From JBDTVS01 sp040007095 (GTDB lineage: Bacteria; Acidobacteriota; Vicinamibacteria; Vicinamibacterales; CAVVIG01), in NCBI GenBank assembly GCA_040007095.1, contig JBDTVS010000120.1:1-54299 (forward strand): a stretch of 54,299 bases of DNA, written 5' to 3'. Numbering within the stretch: the first letter of the stretch is position 1; every line of letters begins with the position of its first letter. Below, one piece after another: positions 16,025 through 23,126 of the stretch. The translations under genes were made by a program, and so were the position numbers. A model generated the notes under the pieces. It saw only the letters and a list, made by a program, of their open reading frames with translations. It was not told the DNA's origin and made no database searches.

Positions 16025-16446
16025 GGAATATGACGATCACACGACTGGCGGCGGCGGCGTTCGTGGCGCTGATGGCGATGGCGTGCAGCGGGGTCACTGA
16101 CCCCTCCAAGAACTCGACGCAGACGTTCACCGGCTCGGTGCAGCCGAACAACTTCGGTCCGGTGCACCAGTTCACCATCTCGAATTCTGGCGAACTGACG
16201 GTCGCCGTCACGTCGATCGTGCCCGGCAGCACGTTTCTCGGCGTCGAGTACGGTCAACTGGTCGGCAGCGGCTGCGGAGTCCTGCAGCAGAACGCCGTGA
16301 GCAGCGCCAACCTCGGCAAGACGGTGATCACCGCACAGCTCACCAACAAGGGAACCTACTGCGTGCAGGCGTTCGATCCGGTGAGCCTTGGCCTGTCGGG
16401 CCTCGTTGTGGGCCAGAACTACACCATGACCGTCAGTCATCCGTAG
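16021..16446 (+). CDS. Small predicted lipoprotein
   Basis: This 141-residue protein begins MRNMTITRLAAAAFVALMAM and then ACSG, with the lipobox cysteine at position 22. It is probably exported and lipidated. The mature part is beta-rich with two further cysteines (GSGCGVLQQ and GTYCVQAF). It suggests a small beta-sandwich like the pre-peptidase C-terminal type, but I do not recognise a family. Its ATG overlaps the cysH stop (ATGA), so it appears to be the last gene of the cys operon, though a sulfur role is not evident. A perfect GGGGTCA-C-TGACCCC palindrome lies in the codons just after the lipobox. Confidence 0.7.
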   Translation: MRNMTITRLAAAAFVALMAMACSGVTDPSKNSTQTFTGSVQPNNFGPVHQFTISNSGELTVAVTSIVPGSTFLGVEYGQLVGSGCGVLQQNAVSSANLGKTVITAQLTNKGTYCVQAFDPVSLGLSGLVVGQNYTMTVSHP

Positions 16447-16465
16447 GTCCGGTGGGGCTGATACG

Positions 16466-16556
16466 ACGGGTGGGACAGGTAGGAACCTAGGCAGATCGAC
16501 GCTGCCGACCTGCCTTGCCTGCCCCGCCGGCCCGACCTGCCCGATCCGCCCGGCGT
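16466..16556. repeat. Degenerate 9-bp minisatellite, intergenic
   Basis: The gap between the lipoprotein and the next gene is filled by CCTGCC/GACCTGCC units with roughly 9-bp spacing. They are preceded by the inverted form GGGACAGGTAGG, so a stem is possible. It is the same family as at the left edge and in imuB. Confidence 0.65.
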
Positions 16557-16573
16557 CGTGATACGGTCTTGGC

Positions 16574-17023
16574 ATGTACACGTTCGTGCTCGCGCTGCAT
16601 TCGTGGCTTCGATGGCTCGCACTCATCGCCGGCGTCGTCGCCATCTACTCTGTCCTGTCGGATCGGAAGGGCTCGGGCCGCGCCGATATCTGGGGCCTGG
16701 TGCTGATGATTTCGCTTGACGTCCAGCTGCTGCTGGGTGTCTTGCTGTACGGGGCGCTGAGCCCCTTCACTGCGGAAGCCATGCGCGACTTCGGCGCCGC
16801 GATGAAAAATCCGGGCCTGCGATTCTTCGCGGTCGAGCACGTCACGCTGATGCTTGGCGCCATCATCCTGGCGCACGTCGGACGGGTCATGGGGCGAAAG
16901 GCGAAGACCGAAGACGCCAAGCGCATGCGTCTGTTGATGTGTTTCGGGCTGGCGACCCTGCTCATGCTGCTGGCCATCCCCTGGCCTGGAATGGCAAGCG
17001 GCCGGCCGCTCTTCCGCATATAA
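16574..17023 (+). CDS. Four-helix membrane protein, function unknown
   Basis: The 149-residue protein has about four membrane segments: FVLALHSWLRWLALIAGVVA, DIWGLVLMISLDVQLLLGVL, AVEHVTLMLGAIILAHVG and LLMCFGLATLLMLLAIP. Histidines within helices (LHSWLRW, VEHVTLM, AHVGR) recall small cytochrome b-like or DUF-type membrane proteins seen widely in Bacteroidetes and Acidobacteria. Haem binding is untested. It starts with ATG right after the minisatellite and precedes the NfeD-stomatin pair by 13 bp, so it may be co-transcribed with them. Confidence 0.7.
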   Translation: MYTFVLALHSWLRWLALIAGVVAIYSVLSDRKGSGRADIWGLVLMISLDVQLLLGVLLYGALSPFTAEAMRDFGAAMKNPGLRFFAVEHVTLMLGAIILAHVGRVMGRKAKTEDAKRMRLLMCFGLATLLMLLAIPWPGMASGRPLFRI

Positions 17024-17036
17024 TCGCGCGCATCGC

Positions 17037-17471
17037 ATGGCCATTGAGACTCCGACATTCGCCTGGGCAGCACTGGCGATTGTCGCGGCAGTGGTCGAAA
17101 TCCTGACTCCTCAGTTCGGCTACATTTTCCTCAGCGCGGGGGCCGTGGCCGGTGCGCTCGTCGCCATTCTGGGCGGCGCGCTCGGATGGCAGATCCTGAC
17201 GTTTGCCGTGGTCGTCACCGTGTCGTTGGCGCTGCTGCGCCCGCGCATGGTCGGCTGGCTTGGACGGGCGCCCGGCGTCCCCTCCCGCACCGACACCTTG
17301 ATCGGCAAACAGGGTCAGGTCACCGAAGCCATCAACCCGACACTCGGGACAGGACGCATCATCGTTGCCGGTGAAGACTGGGCGGCCCGCAGCACGAGCG
17401 TGGTCGCCGCAGGCGTGGACGTGCGGGTCGTCGGAGCCGACGGCATCGTGCTGGAGGTGCTTCCGCTATGA
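17037..17471 (+). CDS. NfeD-family membrane protein (short form)
   Basis: NfeD proteins pair with stomatin-like SPFH proteins in membrane quality control. This 144-residue short form has three membrane helices (FAWAALAIVAAVVEILTP, YIFLSAGAVAGALVAILG, ILTFAVVVTVSLALLRP). A C-terminal OB fold follows, including LIGKQGQVTEAI and GTGRIIVAGEDWAARS. The N-terminal ClpP-like protease domain of long NfeD is absent. Its last codons overlap the start of the SPFH gene by ATGA, the classical NfeD-stomatin arrangement. Confidence 0.88.
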   Translation: MAIETPTFAWAALAIVAAVVEILTPQFGYIFLSAGAVAGALVAILGGALGWQILTFAVVVTVSLALLRPRMVGWLGRAPGVPSRTDTLIGKQGQVTEAINPTLGTGRIIVAGEDWAARSTSVVAAGVDVRVVGADGIVLEVLPL

Positions 17472-18379
17472 CGCCTGTACTGCTCGGTCTCGTCATCCTG
17501 GTGGTTGTCGTGATGTTGAAGACGGTCAAGATCGTGCCGCAGAAGCAGGCGATGATCGTCGAGCGGCTCGGCAAGTATCACCGCACCGCCGAAGCGGGTC
17601 TGAACACGATCGTGCCGTTCATCGACGCCGTGCGCGCCCAGATCGATCTGAGGGAGCAGATCACCAAGATCGAGCCGCAGTCGGTGATCACGCGCGACAA
17701 CGTCACCATGGAAGTCGACGCGGTCATCTATTCCGTCGTCGTCGACCCGGTGCGCTCGACCTACGAAGTCCAGAATCTCAAGTGGGGCATCGAGCAGCTG
17801 ACGCTGTCGGCGCTGCGCAACGTCATCGGCGCGCTCGACCTCGATCACACCCTGACCTCGCGAGACAACATCAACACCCAGCTTCGCTCGGCCCTCGACT
17901 CCGCGACGCAGCAATGGGGCGTCAAGGTGATGCGCATCGAGCTCAAGAACATCGTCCCGCCCGAAGAGATCCGGCTCACGATGGAGAAGCAGATGACGGC
18001 GGAGCGGACGCGCCGCGCCGTCGTGACGACCGCGGAAGGCGAGAAATCGTCGGCCATCCTGCGCGCCGAAGGCCAGAAGCAGTCGCAGATTGTCAACGCG
18101 GAAGGCAGCAAGCAGGCGGCGATTCTCGCCGCCGAGGGTCAGGCCGAAGCGCGCCTGCGCGTCGCGCAGGCCGAGGCCCAGGCGATCGAGATGATCGCGA
18201 AGTCGCTCGGGGGCACCGGCAGCCCGGCGCAATATCTCATCGCCAAGAGCTATCTCGAGTCGCTCGGCCAGATCGCGACCAATGCCCAGAAGCTGGTATT
18301 CCTGCCGTACGAAGCGAGCGGCGTGATGGCGTCGCTCGGTGGCATCCGCGAGCTATTGCAGGAGTCCGCCGCAAAATAA
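17468..18379 (+). CDS. Stomatin-like SPFH/band-7 protein
   Basis: The 303-residue protein has a single N-terminal membrane segment (LLGLVILVVVVMLKTV). The SPFH domain includes VPQKQAMIVERLGKYHRTAEAG and LREQITKIEPQSVITRDNV. A long charged coiled-coil follows (MEKQMTAERTRRAVVTTAEG through VAQAEAQAIEMIAK). It resembles QmcA and archaeal stomatin partners of NfeD. It likely forms an oligomeric membrane scaffold. The start overlaps nfeD by four bases. Family certain, client proteins unknown. Confidence 0.92.
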   Translation: MTPVLLGLVILVVVVMLKTVKIVPQKQAMIVERLGKYHRTAEAGLNTIVPFIDAVRAQIDLREQITKIEPQSVITRDNVTMEVDAVIYSVVVDPVRSTYEVQNLKWGIEQLTLSALRNVIGALDLDHTLTSRDNINTQLRSALDSATQQWGVKVMRIELKNIVPPEEIRLTMEKQMTAERTRRAVVTTAEGEKSSAILRAEGQKQSQIVNAEGSKQAAILAAEGQAEARLRVAQAEAQAIEMIAKSLGGTGSPAQYLIAKSYLESLGQIATNAQKLVFLPYEASGVMASLGGIRELLQESAAK

Positions 18380-18559
18380 CGTCAAGGGCCGCCACGGGAG
18401 CCGACGGTGCCTGATGCGCCGCGTAGAACGGAAGACCATCATTTCGCGCTTCGAAGCGAAGAGCGTCCGGTCGGCCGCTAAGGACCCTTCGTTCCAGCGC
18501 TTTCTGGCCGCCTAAGCTACATCAAGGAGAACGGGGCGACCTGTAGTAGAGTGCGCCGA

Positions 18560-18772
18560 ATGCCAAAAAAGACCGCGCCTCGTCGCAAGAAGATCCAGCC
18601 CATCGTATCCGCCGTCGTGCAACCCGTGACTCGGCGTCTCGCGCGTATGGAAGACCTCCTGCTTGAGATGCGCAATGAACAGGATGTCCAACTCAAACAA
18701 ATCGCCGCGATTCAGCAACAACTGGACGCCCTCACCGAGCAGATCCACCGAAGGAATCCCCGCCCTCGGTGA
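18560..18772 (+). CDS. Small basic coiled-coil protein, unknown
   Basis: This 70-residue product begins with a lysine/arginine-rich segment (MPKKTAPRRKKIQP). A heptad-like stretch RRLARMEDLLLEMRNEQDV and QLKQIAAIQQQLDALTEQI then predicts a coiled coil. I prefer the ATG nine bases after an in-frame GTG. It stands between the stomatin gene and tRNA-Glu, on the chromosomal side of the attachment site. No family is recognised, and coding status rests on composition only. Confidence 0.5.
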   Translation: MPKKTAPRRKKIQPIVSAVVQPVTRRLARMEDLLLEMRNEQDVQLKQIAAIQQQLDALTEQIHRRNPRPR

Positions 18773-18889
18773 AATTTCCTCTAGCAACCTGAGCGTCCCC
18801 TGCTAAACCGAACTGAGACACTACCCGAGCAACTGCACCGGAGCGTGCTGCTTGCAACCTGTAGTATCATTTCAAGTTCTCTCCGCGAA

Positions 18890-18965
18890 GTCCCCATCGT
18901 CCAGAGGCCTAGGACGTGGCCCTTTCAAGGCCAAAACGCGGGTTCGAATCCCGCTGGGGACGCCA
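18890..18965 (+). tRNA. tRNA-Glu (anticodon UUC), with encoded CCA
   Basis: A standard cloverleaf is visible: acceptor GTCCCCA/TGGGGAC, D arm, anticodon stem TGGCC/GGCCA with loop CTTTCAA (anticodon TTC), and T arm GCGGG-TTCGAAT-CCCGC, ending GCCA. The integrase gene of the following element ends 29 bp downstream. The 3' half of this gene is therefore the probable attachment site. Confidence 0.96.
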
Positions 18966-18993
18966 TGCACCTAACTCCTTGGTAGCATGGGAG

Positions 18994-20088
18994 TTAGTCT
19001 TTCGACAAACCGTCAGAATTTCCGGCCGCTGATTTCTCCACTGTGGGCGTTTTTGTGGGCGCCGCAGTGGCCGCTTCGGTGTGCGCGTGCATGATACGGA
19101 CGGCGCGTTGCAGCTCGGCATCATCGACGTGTGCGTATCGCTCCACCATCCGCAGACTCGACCAGCCGCCGATGGTCTGCACCGCTCGCAAAGACACGCC
19201 GTTTGCGACCATCACCGTGGCACCCGTGTGCCGGAAGGTGTGGTGTGAAACGCCGTTCAGGTCCAGAGCCGAAGCCAAGCGCGCGAACGCCACGCTGATC
19301 GCCGCTGGGTGTGGAGGACGGCCATCCTTCCCAATACCGAACACGTAGCCGGAGCCGTGGCACCTCGCCAACAAGTCCCGACGGAGTTCGGGTGTCAGCG
19401 GTACTCGACGCGCTCGTCCACTCTTGCTGCGCACGATCGTAGCGTAGCTTGCACCGATGTCTTCCTTGCGGAGATTCAGGGCCTCTGAGAGCCTCGGCAG
19501 ACTTTCCAATGTCAGCCGTGCCAGCAACCCCAGGTCTCGCGGCGCGCGATCCAAGAGCTTCTTGATTTCATCGGGCGAGCACACTCGCAGCCGACCATCA
19601 TCAACCCGATATGGTTTCACGGTCCGCAGAGGAGAAATCCCAAGATGGCCCCAATCGACGGCACGCGAAAAACAACCGCGGACGATGTTCAACTCGCGGT
19701 TGACTGTTGATCGGCTCACGGTCTCCGCGCGAACGCGCTTCCACTTTTCGATGTGAAACGGGGAAACTTCCGAAATGGGCTTGTCACCAATCGATGCGAC
19801 AAGGCGACCCAGCACAGCCTGATCCTTGTAGCTCGATCGATTGGCCTTCGCAGTGTGGGCGACGTAGGTCTTGATGTGCTCGGTCAACTTGACTGGCTTG
19901 GGCGGGCGAAGCCCTTCTCGCCGTTCGAGCACGCCAACATGGTGCTTCGCGGCAATCTGCTGCGCGAGGATGCGATTCGCTGTGCGCGTTGACCGACGGT
20001 GGTGCTGTCGATGCAGCCGAAACTCAAACCAAAATGGGTGACGGCATTTTGCTGGATTCGTGCACTCGCAGCGTTTGAAGATATTCAT
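18994..20088 (-). CDS. int: Tyrosine recombinase/integrase of the element
   Basis: The 364-residue integrase has an N-terminal cysteine cluster CECTNPAKCRHPFW, unusual but known in ICE integrases. A SAM-like core-binding domain (about 65-150) and a catalytic domain follow. Catalytic residues can be placed: Arg199 (PRLSEAL), Lys222, HxxR at 283-286 (HTFRH), Trp309 at the second-His position, and Tyr318 (ERYAHV). The set is complete, so it should be active. It overlaps the upstream excisionase gene by four bases and ends next to tRNA-Glu, the typical int/attL arrangement. It most likely drives integration at the tRNA 3' end. Confidence 0.93.
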   Translation of the reverse strand: MNIFKRCECTNPAKCRHPFWFEFRLHRQHHRRSTRTANRILAQQIAAKHHVGVLERREGLRPPKPVKLTEHIKTYVAHTAKANRSSYKDQAVLGRLVASIGDKPISEVSPFHIEKWKRVRAETVSRSTVNRELNIVRGCFSRAVDWGHLGISPLRTVKPYRVDDGRLRVCSPDEIKKLLDRAPRDLGLLARLTLESLPRLSEALNLRKEDIGASYATIVRSKSGRARRVPLTPELRRDLLARCHGSGYVFGIGKDGRPPHPAAISVAFARLASALDLNGVSHHTFRHTGATVMVANGVSLRAVQTIGGWSSLRMVERYAHVDDAELQRAVRIMHAHTEAATAAPTKTPTVEKSAAGNSDGLSKD

Positions 20089-20288
20089 ACGTCGACAGCC
20101 CGGATGGTGTTGGCCTCGATATACTGGTCCAACGTCGACTGCGCGATCCGCGTCAGCCTACCCACTTTCACGTGCTCGATTCGACGCATAGAAATCCAGT
20201 TCCGCATAGTGCCGGCGCTCAAACCCAAATAATTTGCCGCCTCCTCAACCGAAAGCAAGCGGAGGCGACTCGAGGAATCGGGTCGCAT
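20085..20288 (-). CDS. Excisionase-like MerR/HTH_17 protein
   Basis: This 67-residue protein has the DNA-binding-domain pattern LLSVEEAANYLGLSAGTMRN, then WISMRRIEHVKVGRLTRI, typical of helix-turn-helix excisionases. The chosen ATG gives MRPDSSSRLRLLSVEEAANY and is supported by length. Its stop overlaps the integrase start (ATGA), so the pair is translated together. It probably sets the direction of recombination, as Xis does, and may also regulate int. Confidence 0.8.
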   Translation of the reverse strand: MRPDSSSRLRLLSVEEAANYLGLSAGTMRNWISMRRIEHVKVGRLTRIAQSTLDQYIEANTIRAVDV

Positions 20289-20646
20289 TACGCCACCACC
20301 GATGTTGTCGCTGGCGTAGTGTAGTACATCATCATGAAGTCCATCGATAGCCATCGGCGGAACCCGTGCATGGCAACGTCGCACGCGATTGCACCGGGAA
20401 GGCATCCGCACGGCGGCGTATCGCCACGTGGTCGTGCTCCTCAGCACCATCCGGCCGCGAAATCGAGTTCACTCCGCTCGTCGTAGTGTCCATAGTTCCG
20501 CTGCCATTGAGCTCAGAGCGAGTGATCGACCTCGCCCATCGGCGTTCGCCGGCCAACGCTGGAGCGCCCAGCCTCACAATCAGGAGCCGGATCACTCGGT
20601 CGAGTCGGCTCACGTCGAGAGTTGCTGGCGATTCACGGTTGCAACC
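20289..20646. other. Intergenic region without a convincing gene
   Basis: No open frame here has a good start and composition. On the minus strand, bases 20310-20340 (a GTAGTACATC-type AT-richer patch) could hold the promoter of the xis-int pair. Nothing else was recognised. Confidence 0.4.
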
Positions 20647-21255
20647 TCACGACGAACTGACCGATCGTTTCAAGTCCGCTCGCGCGGGCAGCTTGCGACG
20701 CGTTGACCCTTCGAGATCCGCGAGCTTTTCGCGATATTCCGACTCCGTCAGCGGTCCTCCAAAGTCTTCTCGCTGGCGCTGCAACGCGATGCGATCCGGT
20801 TGGAGAGCGCGCATCGCCCGGTCCACCTGTTCATGCTTTGCCGTGCGGGCGGCATCGCGAGCCGCGGCGAATCTCTCAGGATGCATCACGAGCGTGAAGC
20901 GATAACACCCGTGGGCATGGCCCCGCGTCTCCCCCGTCATCGATCGGTACAGGAGCGGCGCCGGACCGTCGCAATGCTTCTTTAACGCGCGCTTGACGGA
21001 GGCGAGGCTGACTCCGGCCCACTTTGCAATCGTCGGATAGCTGAGAAAGCAATTGAAGTCTCCCGAGCGTTCATCGGCACTCGTGGCGCGCACAATGACC
21101 AACACGACCAGGCGCTCGGCCGCCGAATAGGGCGCCTTCACACGCTTTGGGAACAGCCGTTCCAGCGCAAATGCCACCGGCGAGAACTGTCGGCCAGCCG
21201 CCGTCCCTGCACGAGGTCCGGCGTTAGGAGCTTGGGCGGCGAACGGTGGCTTCAT
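20647..21255 (-). CDS. HTH protein, plasmid-replication-initiator-like
   Basis: The 202-residue protein has a helical N-terminal domain (ALERLFPKRVKAPYSAAERL) and then a winged-helix/HTH segment, FLSYPTIAKWAGVSLASVKR. This recognition pattern is found in RepA-like initiators and phage replication O proteins. The C-terminal third is a charged helix (RDAARTAKHEQVDRAMRALQ). Its place beside the excisionase and integrase fits an ICE replication or processing protein. I cannot assign a family with certainty; a transcription factor is the alternative. Confidence 0.6.
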   Translation of the reverse strand: MKPPFAAQAPNAGPRAGTAAGRQFSPVAFALERLFPKRVKAPYSAAERLVVLVIVRATSADERSGDFNCFLSYPTIAKWAGVSLASVKRALKKHCDGPAPLLYRSMTGETRGHAHGCYRFTLVMHPERFAAARDAARTAKHEQVDRAMRALQPDRIALQRQREDFGGPLTESEYREKLADLEGSTRRKLPARADLKRSVSSS

Positions 21256-21538
21256 CTGCCGACTGCGCCGTGCGCTCGGGCCGCCCGTATCCCGTGGTCC
21301 TGCTGATGCCGATCGCTCCGAACAGCGCCGACCGTAGTGCGCCGTCTACGCCGTCGGCCGCACGCTCGAGTACTACGACATGCCCGCCATCAGTGCGAGT
21401 CACCGATTCGCCATCGGCCCGGCCTCCCCGTCCACCATCACCGCCACGCGCCTGTGCCAACCGCAGCAGACCGCTCGACGTGGTCGCTGGCCGAGACCGA
21501 TCGACAGTCTCGACCGTCCGATGCCTGCACTTTGCCAT
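21224..21538 (-). CDS. Hypothetical protein, element-borne (weak)
   Basis: A 104-residue frame starting MAKCRHRTVETVDRSRPATT fits between its neighbours. It begins 11 bp after the stop of the upstream small gene behind an AGGG site, and overlaps the next gene start by 32 bp. A middle segment, HVVVLERAADGVDGALRSAL, looks protein-like. There are competing frames on the other strand, and no homology is recognised. Confidence 0.35.
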   Translation of the reverse strand: MAKCRHRTVETVDRSRPATTSSGLLRLAQARGGDGGRGGRADGESVTRTDGGHVVVLERAADGVDGALRSALFGAIGISRTTGYGRPERTAQSADEATVRRPSS

Positions 21539-21549
21539 CGCGATCTGCC

Positions 21550-21918
21550 CTACGTCTCGACATCGTCGGGCGTCGGTCTGCGCAGACGCTGCCACAACCA
21601 GTGCTGGAGTGTGTTCGCGCCGACGAGTCCGGCGTCGGCAGGAGCCAGGACATGCTGCGCGCCACGGTACTTCGCCCGCTGCCAGCTGAACTCAGTGGCA
21701 TCCACGAGCACGAGTCGTGCGCACGTTGGTACCGGGTCCGCGTCCAGCGCGATGTCGTCGGCGGCGAACCTGGCCACATCTGAGCGCGGCGCCGCATACA
21801 GCGTCACGGTGGACGGCGCATCAAGTCGGCTCGGTGCAGAGGTGACGAACGCATAGTACAGCCGGCTGTGACAGCCAATTGTCACCATGATGCTCGGCGT
21901 CACCGACAATTCCGCCAT
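21550..21918 (-). CDS. Hypothetical protein of the element
   Basis: This 122-residue protein begins MAELSVTPSIMVTIGCHSRL behind a clear GAGGAG ribosome site. The sequence alternates beta-like stretches (YYAFVTSAPSRLDAPSTVTL) with a conserved-looking LVLVDATEFSWQRAKYRGAQ region. No family is recognised. It is the first gene downstream of the VirB11-like gene in the same direction and probably belongs to the ICE core. Confidence 0.55.
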   Translation of the reverse strand: MAELSVTPSIMVTIGCHSRLYYAFVTSAPSRLDAPSTVTLYAAPRSDVARFAADDIALDADPVPTCARLVLVDATEFSWQRAKYRGAQHVLAPADAGLVGANTLQHWLWQRLRRPTPDDVET

Positions 21919-22135
21919 CGGTTCTCACTCCTCTCAAGCGCTGACGAGTAGCAGCGCGAACGTCCCAGCTTCTTCTTGAGCCACTCACGCGGCGCGCCTC
22001 GAACTCGAGCGGTGTTTCGTCAGGCCCGCAACCGCCCTCAAGCGGAGCGAACGGGAGCCGCGCGACAGACCCAGCCGCGGGCGACGCGCTCACTGGCCTA
22101 CGGGACAACCCAACACATCCCCTGCCTGATCGAAT

Positions 22136-23125
22136 TCAGGGCGCGATCGGCGCGCGGACCTCGGGCGGCCCATCGCCGTGAAAGAGCACTCGGTGGTCGT
22201 AGCCGTCGCGTCCCACGTCGTAGCGCTCGACGTGGATCAGCTCTTCGACGTGCCGTGCCCCGCGATGACGTCCGAGGTGGAGCACGAGGTCGATCGCCTC
22301 GGCGATCTGGTAGCGCACGGCCTGGTACGGCAGCTCGACGCCGCTCTGGACGACGCACGACGCGAACCGCGCCAGCGCCTGCTCGGCGGAGTTCGCATGA
22401 ATCGTGGACAGCGATCCGGCGTGACCCGTATTCAAGGCCTGTAACAAATCGAACGCTTCCCCGCCGCGCACCTCGCCGAGGATGATCCGATCAGGCCGAT
22501 GGCGCAGGGTCGCCCGGAGCAGCTCGCGAATGGTGACCGCCGGCAGATGCGCCTGCGCGCGACGCGCCTCGAGTCGCACCAGATTCGGCCGATCGATCTG
22601 AAGCTCCGCGGTATCTTCGATGAGCACGACTCGATCGTCGCTGGGCAGGAACGCGGCGAGGGCGTTCAAGAGCGTAGTCTTGCCGGTACTGGTGCCACCG
22701 CTAATCAAGATGTTCACATTGCGCGCGATGGCTGCCTGCACCGTCGCCAGCACCTCCGCCGTCATCGTCCCGATACGCACGAGTTCGTCGGCGGTGAAGA
22801 ACCGCGCCTGAAACTTGCGAATCGTCAGCGTCGTGCCGCCGAGACTGCACGGCGGCAGAATCGCCGCCACCCGCGAGCCGTCGGGCAAGCGCGAGTCGAG
22901 GATCGGCTGCTCTTCTGAGACATCGTCACCCAAGGCGCGGGCGATGTTCTTGACGGCGACCTTCAGATTGCGTTCATCGACGCGGACGCCCTCGACCTCG
23001 TGCAGCTGCCCGTGCCGCTCGATAAATACCCGGCGCCCGCCGTTGACCATGATCTCGGTGACGTCCGGATCCTGAATCAAGTGCGCGATCGGTCGCAGAA
23101 ACGGGAGGATCACGTCAAAGCTCAT
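22136..23125 (-). CDS. VirB11/TrbB/CpaF-type secretion ATPase
   Basis: This hexameric ATPase powers pilus assembly and substrate transfer of the type IV secretion system from the cytoplasmic face. Its 329 residues include VTEIMVNGGRRVFIERHG in the N-terminal domain. The nucleotide site has Walker A GGTSTGKTTLLNAL (about 143-156), the Asp box LIEDTAELQ, Walker B RIILGEVRGGEAFDLLQALN and the His box GHAGSLSTIHANS. All motifs are intact. It directly follows the coupling-protein gene with no gap, which differs from the trbB-first order of RP4-type clusters. Confidence 0.92.
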   Translation of the reverse strand: MSFDVILPFLRPIAHLIQDPDVTEIMVNGGRRVFIERHGQLHEVEGVRVDERNLKVAVKNIARALGDDVSEEQPILDSRLPDGSRVAAILPPCSLGGTTLTIRKFQARFFTADELVRIGTMTAEVLATVQAAIARNVNILISGGTSTGKTTLLNALAAFLPSDDRVVLIEDTAELQIDRPNLVRLEARRAQAHLPAVTIRELLRATLRHRPDRIILGEVRGGEAFDLLQALNTGHAGSLSTIHANSAEQALARFASCVVQSGVELPYQAVRYQIAEAIDLVLHLGRHRGARHVEELIHVERYDVGRDGYDHRVLFHGDGPPEVRAPIAP

Positions 23126-23126
23126 G

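Noticed and set aside
18447..18458. CGCTTCGAAGCG palindrome between the stomatin gene and tRNA-Glu as a regulatory site
   Set aside because: A single 12-bp palindrome with no T-run, no repeat partner and no nearby promoter elements.
21337..21856. Plus-strand frames of about 150 codons in the integrase-proximal region
   Set aside because: They oppose the well-supported minus-strand gene at 21550-21918 and lack ribosome sites.
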